Below the pieces are notes generated by a model. It made no database searches. It had not been told where the DNA came from and worked only from the letters and a program-made list of their open reading frames with translations. Below are positions 1 to 6,715 of a stretch of 9,694 nt of DNA, piece after piece. The stretch comes from Dysgonamonadaceae bacterium. GTDB lineage: Bacteria; Bacteroidota; Bacteroidia; Bacteroidales; Azobacteroidaceae. The first letter of the stretch is position 1. Every line of letters begins with the position of its first letter. The translations under genes and the position numbers were made by a program. The stretch is taken from positions 1 through 9,694 of the forward strand of contig JAITTA010000167.1 in assembly GCA_031287395.1 (NCBI GenBank), read 5' to 3'.

Positions 1-99
1 TTGATTGATATTGCGGATACCGGAAATATTATGCCTCCCAAAACAACCTGGTTTGAACCTAAATTGCGTTCGGGGCTGGTCATTCATAAATTGTCCTGA
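1..99 (+). CDS. C-terminal end of a DUF1015 family protein (partial)
   Basis: Frame 1 is open from the first base and stops at TGA 97-99, leaving the last 32 residues of a protein that begins outside the window. They include the stretch DTGNIMPPKTTWFEPKLRSG, and the protein ends GLVIHKLS. The pattern MPPKxTWFEPKLxSGL followed by a short hydrophobic end is how I remember the C-terminus of DUF1015 (COG4198) proteins. These are conserved proteins of unknown function, and in Bacteroidetes they often lie near serine biosynthesis genes. The family call rests on this short tail from memory. The 77 bp to dnaN contain a separate promoter, so the two genes are probably not obligately co-transcribed. 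Confidence 0.65.
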   Translation: MIDIADTGNIMPPKTTWFEPKLRSGLVIHKLS

Positions 100-102
100 A
101 AT

Positions 103-133
103 TTTTCCGGATTGAGAAAAAAAATGTATATTT
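103..133 (+). promoter_or_regulatory. Putative Bacteroidetes-type promoter of dnaN
   Basis: TATATTTG at 126-133 matches the Bacteroidetes -7 consensus TAnnTTTG. The upstream -33 position with 19-bp spacing (103-106) reads TTTT, an imperfect match to TTTG. Transcription would begin near 139, giving a leader of about 40 nt before dnaN. The -7 box is strong and the -33 box is weak. Confidence 0.5.
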
Positions 134-176
134 GTGGTTTATCAAAGAAGAAAATAAATAAATAAAATAATATCGT

Positions 177-1301
177 ATGAAGTTCATAGTTTCTTGTAAT
201 TCATTACTGAGCCACTTACAGACAATAGGCAGGGTTATTGCTTCTAAAAATTCCATTCCGGTTCTGGATTGTTTTTTATTTGATTTGAAAGGAAATCAGT
301 TGGCTATTACGGCAGCAGATGCGGAAACCCGTATGTCCACAACTATTGAAGTGAATAATACCGAGGGTTCCGGAGTGTTTGCAGTTCCGTCCAAAAATCT
401 GTTGGATGCGTTGAAAGAATTACCGGAACAGCCTATTACTTTTTCTATCAATGACGATAGCCTGGAAATTTTCATTTATTATGAAAATGGAAAATACAAT
501 TTTGTCGGTTTGAAAGGGGATGAATATCCTCAGCCTAAACCTTTGAAAGAAGACTCGGTCGGTTTGCAGATTGCTGCTTCCGTCTTCCTTTCTGGAATTT
601 CCCGGACATTATTTGCTACGGCAGACGATGAACTGCGTCCTGTGATGAATGGCCTGTATCTGGATATAACGGCAGAGGATATTACTTTTGTAGCTTCCGA
701 CGGACATAAATTAGTCCGTTGTAAAACGCTGGCAGCTAAAGGAACAGAACGTTCTTCCTTTATCCTGCCTAAAAAGCCGGCCAACCTGCTGAAAGCAATT
801 TTACCGAAGGAATCGGGTGATGTTTCCATTGGATTCGACGATAGTAATGCATACATTACCATGGAGAACTTTATTCTGGTATGTCGTTTGATTGAAGGTC
901 GTTATCCTAACTACAACGGGGTAATTCCAACCGGAAATCCATACAAAGTGACAGTCGACCGGTTGATGTTGTTCAATGCTCTGAAACGTGTGTCGGTCTT
1001 TTCAAATCCGGCCAGCAGTCTGGTTAAATTAGGAATTTCAGGAAATAACATTTTGGTTTCTGCTCAGGATATTGATTTTTCTACCTCTGCCGAAGAAACG
1101 GTACCTTGCGTTTATGATGGGGAAGATATGAATATCGGATTCAAAGGCACATACCTGATTGAAATACTTAATAATATTCCTTCTCAGGAAGCGGTACTGG
1201 AATTGGCCGATCCTACAAGAGCCGGTCTGGTTTTACCGTCGGAAAATGAAGAAGGGGAAGACTTATTGATGTTACTGATGCCGATGATGCTGAATGATTA
1301 A
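177..1301 (+). CDS. dnaN: DNA polymerase III subunit beta (sliding clamp)
   Basis: This is the 374-residue beta clamp. It dimerises into a ring around DNA and tethers the replicative polymerase and many repair proteins. The N-terminus MKFIVSCNSLLSHLQTIGRV, then IPVLDCFLFDL, is typical of domain 1. Three topologically similar domains are expected at about 1-120, 125-245 and 246-374. Domain 2 carries ELRPVMNGLYLDI and ASDGHKLVR, and domain 3 the inter-domain region EGRYPNYNGVIP. The end, LMLLMPMMLND, is the usual Bacteroidetes variant of the clamp C-terminus, which helps form the hydrophobic partner-binding pocket. Length agrees with full-length family members and there is no sign of damage. 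The ATG lies about 40 nt downstream of the predicted start of transcription. The exonuclease gene follows after 9 bp, indicating an operon. dnaN is not next to dnaA here, as is common in Bacteroidetes. Confidence 0.98.
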   Translation: MKFIVSCNSLLSHLQTIGRVIASKNSIPVLDCFLFDLKGNQLAITAADAETRMSTTIEVNNTEGSGVFAVPSKNLLDALKELPEQPITFSINDDSLEIFIYYENGKYNFVGLKGDEYPQPKPLKEDSVGLQIAASVFLSGISRTLFATADDELRPVMNGLYLDITAEDITFVASDGHKLVRCKTLAAKGTERSSFILPKKPANLLKAILPKESGDVSIGFDDSNAYITMENFILVCRLIEGRYPNYNGVIPTGNPYKVTVDRLMLFNALKRVSVFSNPASSLVKLGISGNNILVSAQDIDFSTSAEETVPCVYDGEDMNIGFKGTYLIEILNNIPSQEAVLELADPTRAGLVLPSENEEGEDLLMLLMPMMLND

Positions 1302-1310
1302 AGTAAAAAC

Positions 1311-2087
1311 ATGAAACTGAATTTGAAAAATCCCCTGGTTTTCTTTGATCTGGAAACGACGGGGATTAATATTATAAGTGATCGTATTGTGGAAATAGCT
1401 TATTTGAAGATCTATCCCAATGGCGATGAAGATTCCAAAACCCGAAGAATCAATCCGGAAAGACCGATTCCACCGGAATCGACGGCCATACACGGCATCA
1501 GTGATGAGGATGTCCGGGATTGTCCTACCTTTAAACTCATTGCAAAATCCTTGGCATCTCAACTTGAAGGATGTGATTTGGCCGGATATAATTCCAACCG
1601 GTTTGATATTCCTTTGCTGGCGGAAGAATTTTTACGCGCCGGAGTGGATTTGGACCTGACGAAGCGGAAATTTGTCGATGTACAGACCATATTCCATAAA
1701 AAAGAACAACGGACTCTTTCGGCCGCCTATAAGTTTTATTGTGATAAGGAATTGGAAGATGCCCATAGTGCGGAAGCCGATACAAAGGCTACTTATGAAA
1801 TCTTGAAGTCTCAATTGGACCGGTATCCCGATCTGGAAAACGATGTTAATTTCCTTTCTGAATTTTCTGCTTTCGGTAACAATGTGGATTTTGCAGGACG
1901 TTTGGTTTACAATGAAAAGAATCAGGAAGTTATCAATTTCGGCAAATATAAAGGTCAACTGGCTGATGAAGTGCTTAAAAATGATCCCGGATATTATGGT
2001 TGGATCATGCAGGGAGACTTTCCCTTACACACAAAGCGGGCATTCACCAATATTCGATTGAAAGCATTCGGGAACGCTCTGAAATAG
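1311..2087 (+). CDS. DnaQ-like (DEDDh) 3'-5' exonuclease with ExoX-type C-terminal domain
   Basis: This 258-residue protein is a stand-alone 3'-5' exonuclease of the RNase T/DnaQ superfamily, probably acting on DNA ends in repair or proofreading. The three Exo motifs are intact: Exo I FFDLETTGIN with D13 and E15, Exo II AGYNSNRFDIPLL with D99, and Exo III AHSAEADTKAT with H152 and D157. The last two residues place it in the DEDDh subclass. After a helical linker, residues 208-240 (INFGKYKGQLADEV, then YYGWIMQGDF) resemble the small C-terminal domain of exodeoxyribonuclease X-like proteins. The 9-bp gap from dnaN indicates co-transcription, and this pairing is familiar in Bacteroidetes. In Bacteroides I would expect coaBC and recN next, but here a convergent gene follows. 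The frame stays open for 26 codons beyond the TAG stop. The exact substrate is not evident from sequence. Confidence 0.9.
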   Translation: MKLNLKNPLVFFDLETTGINIISDRIVEIAYLKIYPNGDEDSKTRRINPERPIPPESTAIHGISDEDVRDCPTFKLIAKSLASQLEGCDLAGYNSNRFDIPLLAEEFLRAGVDLDLTKRKFVDVQTIFHKKEQRTLSAAYKFYCDKELEDAHSAEADTKATYEILKSQLDRYPDLENDVNFLSEFSAFGNNVDFAGRLVYNEKNQEVINFGKYKGQLADEVLKNDPGYYGWIMQGDFPLHTKRAFTNIRLKAFGNALK

Positions 2088-2152
2088 TTTGCCTGGAAAA
2101 ATACAAAGGAGTTACTTAAACAGATAGATGCAGTCTTGGATGTGTATCTTGA

Positions 2153-4459
2153 TTACCTTCTCCTGTAAAAGAGGAAGAAAAATAAAAGAATGATTCCGGG
2201 AGGAAAAACAACATTCCAAAACATCAGGTTGATTTTATTTTCCCGGATTTTTAATTTATCCAGCAAATCCGTCCGGAAGGTTTTATTCCTGAGATTGATG
2301 AGTTCGGTATCATCGGTTAGATAACTGACCGCATTCATGATGAAGCCGGCATTCCCGTATGTAGTACCGGAATACCGGTCATAACCCATGGGGGCATATC
2401 CCGTTTCGGCTTCATTCCGAATCACTTCTTCCGATGCAATAATGATCATTTTCGTGTGTTGGCCGGAGGCTAAAAATTTCCGGTCTTCCATATCGATCGA
2501 TGTGGGTGGAATCCTGTTTGCAAATATCGAATTGAATTTCCCTTCCAGCAAGGCGGCAACCGGCAGGTAAGATTGATTAAAATAGTGATTATCGGGTTCT
2601 TTTTCGGTTTCCTGTAAAGAAATCAATTCGGGAACCTGTATCGGATGAGAATGTGCTGAAGATGTGAGTAATACCTGTTTTTTTATATCCGGATTCTTAT
2701 CATCCGTGAATGAAAGACTGCTTGTGAACTCACTTTTGATGAGAGGTAAATCTTTTGTAACGGGATTATCCCGGTTGGGAACGAGCAAAGGTGCATAATA
2801 CCAGGGTTTTAACGTGTATCTTACAGAAGATGATATTTTAGAGGCATCGTTATACACAGGAATATACATACATTGAGTATCCTGTATCAGTATGGGATTG
2901 ATTCTGACTCCGTATTTGAATAGCAGGTCTTCCAGATTGACCTCGTTAACGCGGCTTATTGTTTTTCCGATTTCGGCAAGCGATTCCGGAGATTGTAATT
3001 GAACACCGTTTATCAGCCAGAGGATGCGTCCTCCTCTCATAAGATATTGGTCTAAAATAAATTTTTCTTCTTCTGTATAAGGAAGTTGTGGCCCTGCGAC
3101 AATTACCAGTTCGTAGTCGTCGAGTTGATTGAGTTTGTTCGACATCATTCCGCGGTCGATTTGGAAAGAAGAACTTAGCCTGTCTGTAATGTCCTTAAGA
3201 AGAGGTTCTTCCAGTTCGCCATGCCCTTCTATGAAAACAATTTTTCTGTTTTTTCCCGATATTACCAGTTGTATTCCATGGACGATATTGTATTCCAGTG
3301 ATTCGATTGAAGCGTTCAGGTTTTCTTCGCTCGATCTTCCCTGTTGGTCGGCCAGAAGATAAACCATTGTTTCGGAATTTTTGTATTTTATTTTTAGCCA
3401 GGGGAATAGGATTTGTTGGAATCGTTTACCATCCGGGTCCTTTTCATTGATGGAAACTCCTCTGATGTTTTGTTTATCTAATGCATCGACCATCCCTTCG
3501 CATGCCTGCGGATCGGTTGTTTTTATTTTGATTTTTTGGGGGGTAATCCGGTTGAAATTGTCGATGGTATTCCGTATTTCCTTTTGCAACCGGGTAAATC
3601 CGGCATTCATTTTCCCGTCGAGATAGAGTTCCATTTCAATTGGAGATTCCACTTGCCTCAAAATATTTTTTGAAGGCTCGCTTAAAGTATATCGCTTGTC
3701 GTTGGTGCAATCCATTCGTATATCGAGCCAAAAACTGCCGGAAATAAGAAGAACAAAAATTGCCGTTTCTATTATCGGAATTGGGGATTTGATTTTGGCG
3801 CCCGACAATAAGTCTGTCAGGATGAAAAATAAAATCGTGATTGCCAGTAAATACCACAAATCGCTAAAATCCACAAGTCCTTTTTGAATTGACAGGTATC
3901 GTGCATGTAATCCCAGGTTCCGTATAAATAGTTGCGTTTTACCGGAAGAAAAGATTCCGGCAATGAGGTCGAATCCCAAATACAGGAAGGCCGATAATGA
4001 CAATCCGATGATCAGGGCCATCATCTGGTTGGAGGTCAGGGCAGAAGAAAAAATAGCGATGCCGGAAAAACACAAAGCTATGAAAATCAACCCGGTATAT
4101 GATGTGGTGACGGATCCCAGGTCTATGTTACCAACCGGATTTCCCAGAAAATAGATACTAACGACATATATGACAGTCGGAATAAGCGCTATAATTACCA
4201 GGAGTACTAGTGCTGATAATTTTGAAAAAATGATACGACGAAGGCTTAGGGATCTTGATGGTAAAGATGAGATGGGAATAAGACACATTAATAAAAATGG
4301 CGCCAAGGAAAAAAACGGAGTCATCGATGCATATCCGTTTTCAGGAATGTTGTAACTTCCGGGAATGATCCAAAGCAGGCACCCACAGAGAATAAGGAAA
4401 ATAAGAATGAAAATCAGCCCGGATGATGAGCGAAACAACAATTTCAACTTTGAAAACAT
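2153..4459 (-). CDS. gldG: GldF-GldG fusion: ABC-2 permease joined to gliding-type GldG protein
   Basis: This 768-residue membrane protein combines two proteins that are separate in Flavobacterium. Residues 1-220 resemble GldF, the ABC-2 permease: the first membrane helix is at 14-32, and ENGYASMTPFFSLAPF, IYFLGNPVGNIDLGS and IAIFSSALTSNQ follow, with about six hydrophobic segments. A further helix at 228-246 leads into a GldG-like part that begins at about 245 (RMDCTNDKRYTLSE, YLDGKMNAGFTRLQ). A large soluble domain with FIEGHGELEEPLL (409-421) follows. A final helix at 744-764 ends in FYRRR. By family topology most of the GldG half should be periplasmic. Partners would be a GldA-type ATPase, absent from this window. 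The family takes part in gliding motility or surface processes in flavobacteria, but its role in gut-type Bacteroidales is unknown. The permease part lacks the usual cytoplasmic DEKKxGTxExLL segment between its second and third helices. The gene lies downstream of the sigma factor on the same strand. Confidence 0.85.
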   Translation of the reverse strand: MFSKLKLLFRSSSGLIFILIFLILCGCLLWIIPGSYNIPENGYASMTPFFSLAPFLLMCLIPISSLPSRSLSLRRIIFSKLSALVLLVIIALIPTVIYVVSIYFLGNPVGNIDLGSVTTSYTGLIFIALCFSGIAIFSSALTSNQMMALIIGLSLSAFLYLGFDLIAGIFSSGKTQLFIRNLGLHARYLSIQKGLVDFSDLWYLLAITILFFILTDLLSGAKIKSPIPIIETAIFVLLISGSFWLDIRMDCTNDKRYTLSEPSKNILRQVESPIEMELYLDGKMNAGFTRLQKEIRNTIDNFNRITPQKIKIKTTDPQACEGMVDALDKQNIRGVSINEKDPDGKRFQQILFPWLKIKYKNSETMVYLLADQQGRSSEENLNASIESLEYNIVHGIQLVISGKNRKIVFIEGHGELEEPLLKDITDRLSSSFQIDRGMMSNKLNQLDDYELVIVAGPQLPYTEEEKFILDQYLMRGGRILWLINGVQLQSPESLAEIGKTISRVNEVNLEDLLFKYGVRINPILIQDTQCMYIPVYNDASKISSSVRYTLKPWYYAPLLVPNRDNPVTKDLPLIKSEFTSSLSFTDDKNPDIKKQVLLTSSAHSHPIQVPELISLQETEKEPDNHYFNQSYLPVAALLEGKFNSIFANRIPPTSIDMEDRKFLASGQHTKMIIIASEEVIRNEAETGYAPMGYDRYSGTTYGNAGFIMNAVSYLTDDTELINLRNKTFRTDLLDKLKIRENKINLMFWNVVFPPGIILLFFFLFYRRR

Positions 4460-4460
4460 G

Positions 4461-4488
4461 CGTTATACGTTATACATTGTACATTATA
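4461..4488. repeat. Four tandem heptamers (CGTTATA/CATTRTA)
   Basis: Four consecutive 7-bp units are present: CGTTATA, CGTTATA, CATTGTA and CATTATA. The array starts one base from the start codon of the GldFG gene. The next unit (CGTCTTG) diverges and runs into the inverted repeat. It is a short AT-rich intergenic array with possible copy-number variation, and no function can be read from it. Confidence 0.75.
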
Positions 4489-4546
4489 CGTCTTGCGTTT
4501 TTACGTTTGTCGTGCATAAGCCAAAAGTAAAAATGCAAGACGCATA
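4485..4546. repeat. Long imperfect inverted repeat between sigma factor and GldFG genes
   Basis: The 20-nt arms at 4485-4504 and 4527-4546 are reverse complements except at two positions, separated by a 22-nt loop. Conserved cores are GCGTTTTTAC on the left and GTAAAAATGC on the right. In the minus-strand transcript it would fold just before the GldFG start codon. There is no run of U after the hairpin in either direction, so a classical terminator is unlikely. It could be a processing or stability element, a protein site, or a small dispersed repeat. Confidence 0.7.
4522..4529 (-). promoter_or_regulatory. Possible -7 box upstream of GldFG gene
   Basis: Read on the minus strand, TACTTTTG fits TAnnTTTG and lies 62 bp before the GldFG start codon. 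It overlaps the right arm of the inverted repeat. No convincing -33 box is found at the 19-21 bp spacing, so co-transcription from the sigma factor is equally possible. Confidence 0.25.
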
Positions 4547-4560
4547 TAGTGTAAACGTCC

Positions 4561-5064
4561 CTATCTCATCCCTTTTAAAGCTCTCTGTAATTCTTGTCGT
4601 GCAAAAAAGATTCTGCTTTTTACCGTTCCGAGCGGGAGATTCAGTTTTTCAGAGATCTCATTGTATTTATAACCTGCCAGGAATAAGGAAAACGGCATTT
4701 TCAGGTCGCTATTGAGGTGATGGATCGCCTGATCGATTTCTTTGATGGTGAAAGCTCCTTCCGGAGTATCAAACCCGGAGTCCTGGGATAGGTTCAGGTG
4801 ATACAAATCTTCGGTTTTATCGATGATGGTCTGGCTTCTTACTACTTTTCGATAATTGTTTATGAAAATATTACGCATGATAGTTAATACCCACCCTTTG
4901 AAGTTGATATTATCCACATATTTTTCCTGATTATCTAATGCTTTTAGAGTCGTGTCTTGTAATAAATCCTGTGCATCATCTTTGTTTGCTGTCAGCATCA
5001 TTGCAAAATTGTACATATTTCCCTGGATGCCGAGTATCTTTTCTTGAAACTGTGACTTGTTCAT
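4561..5064 (-). CDS. ECF-type RNA polymerase sigma-70 factor
   Basis: From ATG 5064 this is a 167-residue sigma factor of the extracytoplasmic-function group, which directs RNA polymerase to a specific set of promoters. Region 2 lies at about residues 10-75: MYNFAMMLTANKDDAQDLLQ is region 2.1-2.2, and GWVLTIMRNIFINNYRK covers 2.3-2.4, which melts and reads the -10 element. After an acidic linker, region 4 (about 115-160) ends in the helix-turn-helix YNEISEKLNLPLGTVKSRIF, which reads the -35 element. The frame stays open upstream to a TTG at 5106, but the usual family start (MNKSQFQEKI) is the ATG used here. Length and both domains are complete. No anti-sigma factor lies beside it: downstream is the GldFG fusion on the same strand, and upstream is the divergent NfeD gene. 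Its target genes are not evident. Confidence 0.92.
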   Translation of the reverse strand: MNKSQFQEKILGIQGNMYNFAMMLTANKDDAQDLLQDTTLKALDNQEKYVDNINFKGWVLTIMRNIFINNYRKVVRSQTIIDKTEDLYHLNLSQDSGFDTPEGAFTIKEIDQAIHHLNSDLKMPFSLFLAGYKYNEISEKLNLPLGTVKSRIFFARQELQRALKGMR

Positions 5065-5121
5065 ATCTATGAATTTTATATTTTTGCCTAAAAACTGTAA
5101 ACTCAATGTTCTCTTTTTTTC

Positions 5122-5136
5122 GTAACATTATGTAAC
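5122..5136. promoter_or_regulatory. Weak dyad/direct repeat GTAACAT-T-ATGTAAC upstream of sigma factor
   Basis: The 15 bp read GTAACATTATGTAAC, a near-palindrome with one mismatched base pair and also a direct repeat of GTAAC. It lies 58 bp before the sigma factor start codon in the region shared with the divergent NfeD gene. It could be an operator or an autoregulated promoter element, but a motif this short and AT-rich may be chance. Confidence 0.2.
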
Positions 5137-5216
5137 AAAGGAACCCAAATTAATCCATCTTAGCGCCCTTTTTTAGTTAAATAATGTTAAAATACGAATT
5201 AAATATGAGAATGTTC

Positions 5217-5224
5217 TATTTTTG
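5217..5224 (+). promoter_or_regulatory. Possible -7 box of the NfeD gene
   Basis: TATTTTTG fits TAnnTTTG and lies 62 bp before the NfeD ATG. No clear TTTG-like -33 box is found at the expected spacing, so only the -7 half is supported. Confidence 0.35.
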
Positions 5225-5286
5225 TTTAAAAAAGAGCAAAAGGAGACTGAGAAAAACTATAAAATTGTTAATTGGACTTTGCAAAT

Positions 5287-6663
5287 ATGAAGAAAATACT
5301 TTTTTTGGCTTTGAATTTTATGTTGGTAAGTGCAGATTTGTTTGCCGGTTCCGACATTCCTGTTGTGTATAAAATTGATTTGAAACGTGAAATTGACCCG
5401 ACAAGTCGTCTTTATGTTTCAAAAGGATTGCATGAGGCTCAAAAACAAAAGGCAGAAGCTATTCTGTTGCATTTAAATACGTACGGAGGGGCGTTAGTGG
5501 ATGCGGATACTATCCGTACGGCTATTTTATACAGTCCCATACCTGTCTATGTTTTTATCGATAATAATGCGGCATCAGCAGGAGCCTTGATTTCCATTGC
5601 ATGTAAGAAAATATATATGCGCCGGGGGGCGAATATCGGAGCGGCAACTGTAGTCAACCAGAGCGGAGAAGTCCTCCCCGATAAATACCAGTCGTATATG
5701 CGTTCTACCATCCGGGCTACAGCGGAATCCCACGGAAAAGATACCATTGTTACCGGGCAGGATACGGTTATAAAGTGGAAACGTGATCCCCGTGTTGCAG
5801 AGGCGATGGTGGATGACCGTATTTCTATTCCTAATGTGACGGATTCGGGTAAGATATTGACTCTGACGGCGCAGGAGGCCTTGAAAATAGGTTATTGTGA
5901 TGGAATTGCGGAGAGTGTAAACGAGGTGATTACAGAATATTTGGGTTATACGGAATATCGGTTGGTTCAGTATAAGCCGGCTTGGAATGACAGTTTCAAA
6001 GGTTTTTTGATGAGTCCTGCAATACAAGCTATTTTCATTATGATCATTGTGGCCGGAATCTATTTTGAATTGCAGACTCCCGGTTTCGGTTTTCCCAGTA
6101 TCGCCGCATTGACGGCTGCAATTCTTTATTTTGCACCATTATATATGGATGGATTGGTGCAGAACTGGGAATTGTTTGCCTTTATTGTCGGAATTATTTT
6201 GATTTTATTGGAAATATTTGTAGTACCCGGTTTCGGGATTACGGGAATCAGCGGAATCATTCTGGTTACTTTGGGTTTGGTATTGTCTTTGATCGACAAT
6301 AATTTTTTCTCTTTTGAAGGAATTGCAAGCCCGGAATTGGGACAGGCAGCACTGACCGTATTATCCGGTTTAATCCTGGGATTCCTGATTGTGATTTGGT
6401 TATCGTCGAGAATCGGTCAGAAAGGATTGTTCAGAAAGGTTGCTTTACATGCCGACTTGGAAGATTCCATTAGTGTGGACGTTTATGAAAAAATATTAAT
6501 AGGTAAACAAGGAGAGGCATTGACCGTGTTGCGTCCATCCGGTAAGGTGATGATTGACAACGGGATTTACGATGCGGTTTCCAATACCGTTTATATAGAA
6601 AAAGGAGAACCGGTAGTCGTTGTGCGCTTTGAAAATGCACAGCTTTACGTTGAAAAAGTGTAA
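5287..6663 (+). CDS. NfeD family membrane-bound serine protease (long form)
   Basis: This 458-residue protein is a long-form NfeD: a ClpP-class protease domain outside the membrane, a membrane region, and a small C-terminal OB-fold. Residues 1-21 form a signal peptide (MKKILFLALNFMLVSADLFA). The protease part has LHLNTYGGALVDAD (61-74) and NNAASAGALISIA with the likely nucleophile S97. The general-base lysine is probably K133 (PDKYQSYM) by comparison with archaeal 1510-N, a Ser-Lys dyad enzyme. Hydrophobic helices follow at about 245-262, 272-290, 296-312, 318-336 and 356-373. The OB-fold at about 403-456 has GKQGEALTVLRPSGKVMIDN and YDAVSN. The frame continues upstream to a TTG at 5272, but the signal peptide fixes the start at this ATG. 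NfeD proteins are thought to act with SPFH/stomatin proteins in membrane-domain quality control. No floA-type gene follows here; the threonine genes do, 52 bp on, with their own promoter. Confidence 0.93.
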   Translation: MKKILFLALNFMLVSADLFAGSDIPVVYKIDLKREIDPTSRLYVSKGLHEAQKQKAEAILLHLNTYGGALVDADTIRTAILYSPIPVYVFIDNNAASAGALISIACKKIYMRRGANIGAATVVNQSGEVLPDKYQSYMRSTIRATAESHGKDTIVTGQDTVIKWKRDPRVAEAMVDDRISIPNVTDSGKILTLTAQEALKIGYCDGIAESVNEVITEYLGYTEYRLVQYKPAWNDSFKGFLMSPAIQAIFIMIIVAGIYFELQTPGFGFPSIAALTAAILYFAPLYMDGLVQNWELFAFIVGIILILLEIFVVPGFGITGISGIILVTLGLVLSLIDNNFFSFEGIASPELGQAALTVLSGLILGFLIVIWLSSRIGQKGLFRKVALHADLEDSISVDVYEKILIGKQGEALTVLRPSGKVMIDNGIYDAVSNTVYIEKGEPVVVVRFENAQLYVEKV

Positions 6664-6680
6664 AATCGTAATAAATATAT

Positions 6681-6688
6681 TATCTTTG
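6681..6688 (+). promoter_or_regulatory. -7 box of promoter for the ApgM-like/thrC genes
   Basis: TATCTTTG is a perfect TAnnTTTG match, 27 bp before the ATG at 6716, which would give a leader of about 20 nt. The -33 position lies at the very end of the NfeD coding region and is a poor match (GTGT at 19-bp spacing). No attenuator or threonine/isoleucine-rich leader peptide fits in the short gap. Confidence 0.5.
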
Positions 6689-6715
6689 CATTCAGATTGA
6701 TATTATTTTGATGCA

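Noticed and set aside
4461..4488. Heptamer array as a CRISPR or iteron origin
   Set aside because: Units are only 7 bp with no unique spacers, and there is no replication or Cas gene nearby.
4485..4546. Inverted repeat as an intrinsic terminator for the sigma factor
   Set aside because: No U tract follows the stem on the minus strand, and T-runs lie inside the stem.
4365..4715. Plus-strand open frame of 116 codons across the sigma/GldFG junction
   Set aside because: It overlaps the start of GldFG, the repeats and the end of the sigma gene; no protein-like motif is seen.
5065..5106. Upstream TTG start for the sigma factor, 14 residues longer
   Set aside because: ECF sigma factors of this type start shortly before region 2.1, which fits the ATG at 5064; the TTG has no support.
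5272..5286. Upstream TTG start for the NfeD gene, five residues longer
   Set aside because: The signal peptide begins at the ATG at 5287 with MKKILFLAL, and extra acidic residues before it would be atypical.
5575..6027. Open frame of 150 codons on the minus strand inside NfeD
   Set aside because: It is a shadow of the conserved protease-domain coding sequence with low-complexity content and no domain.
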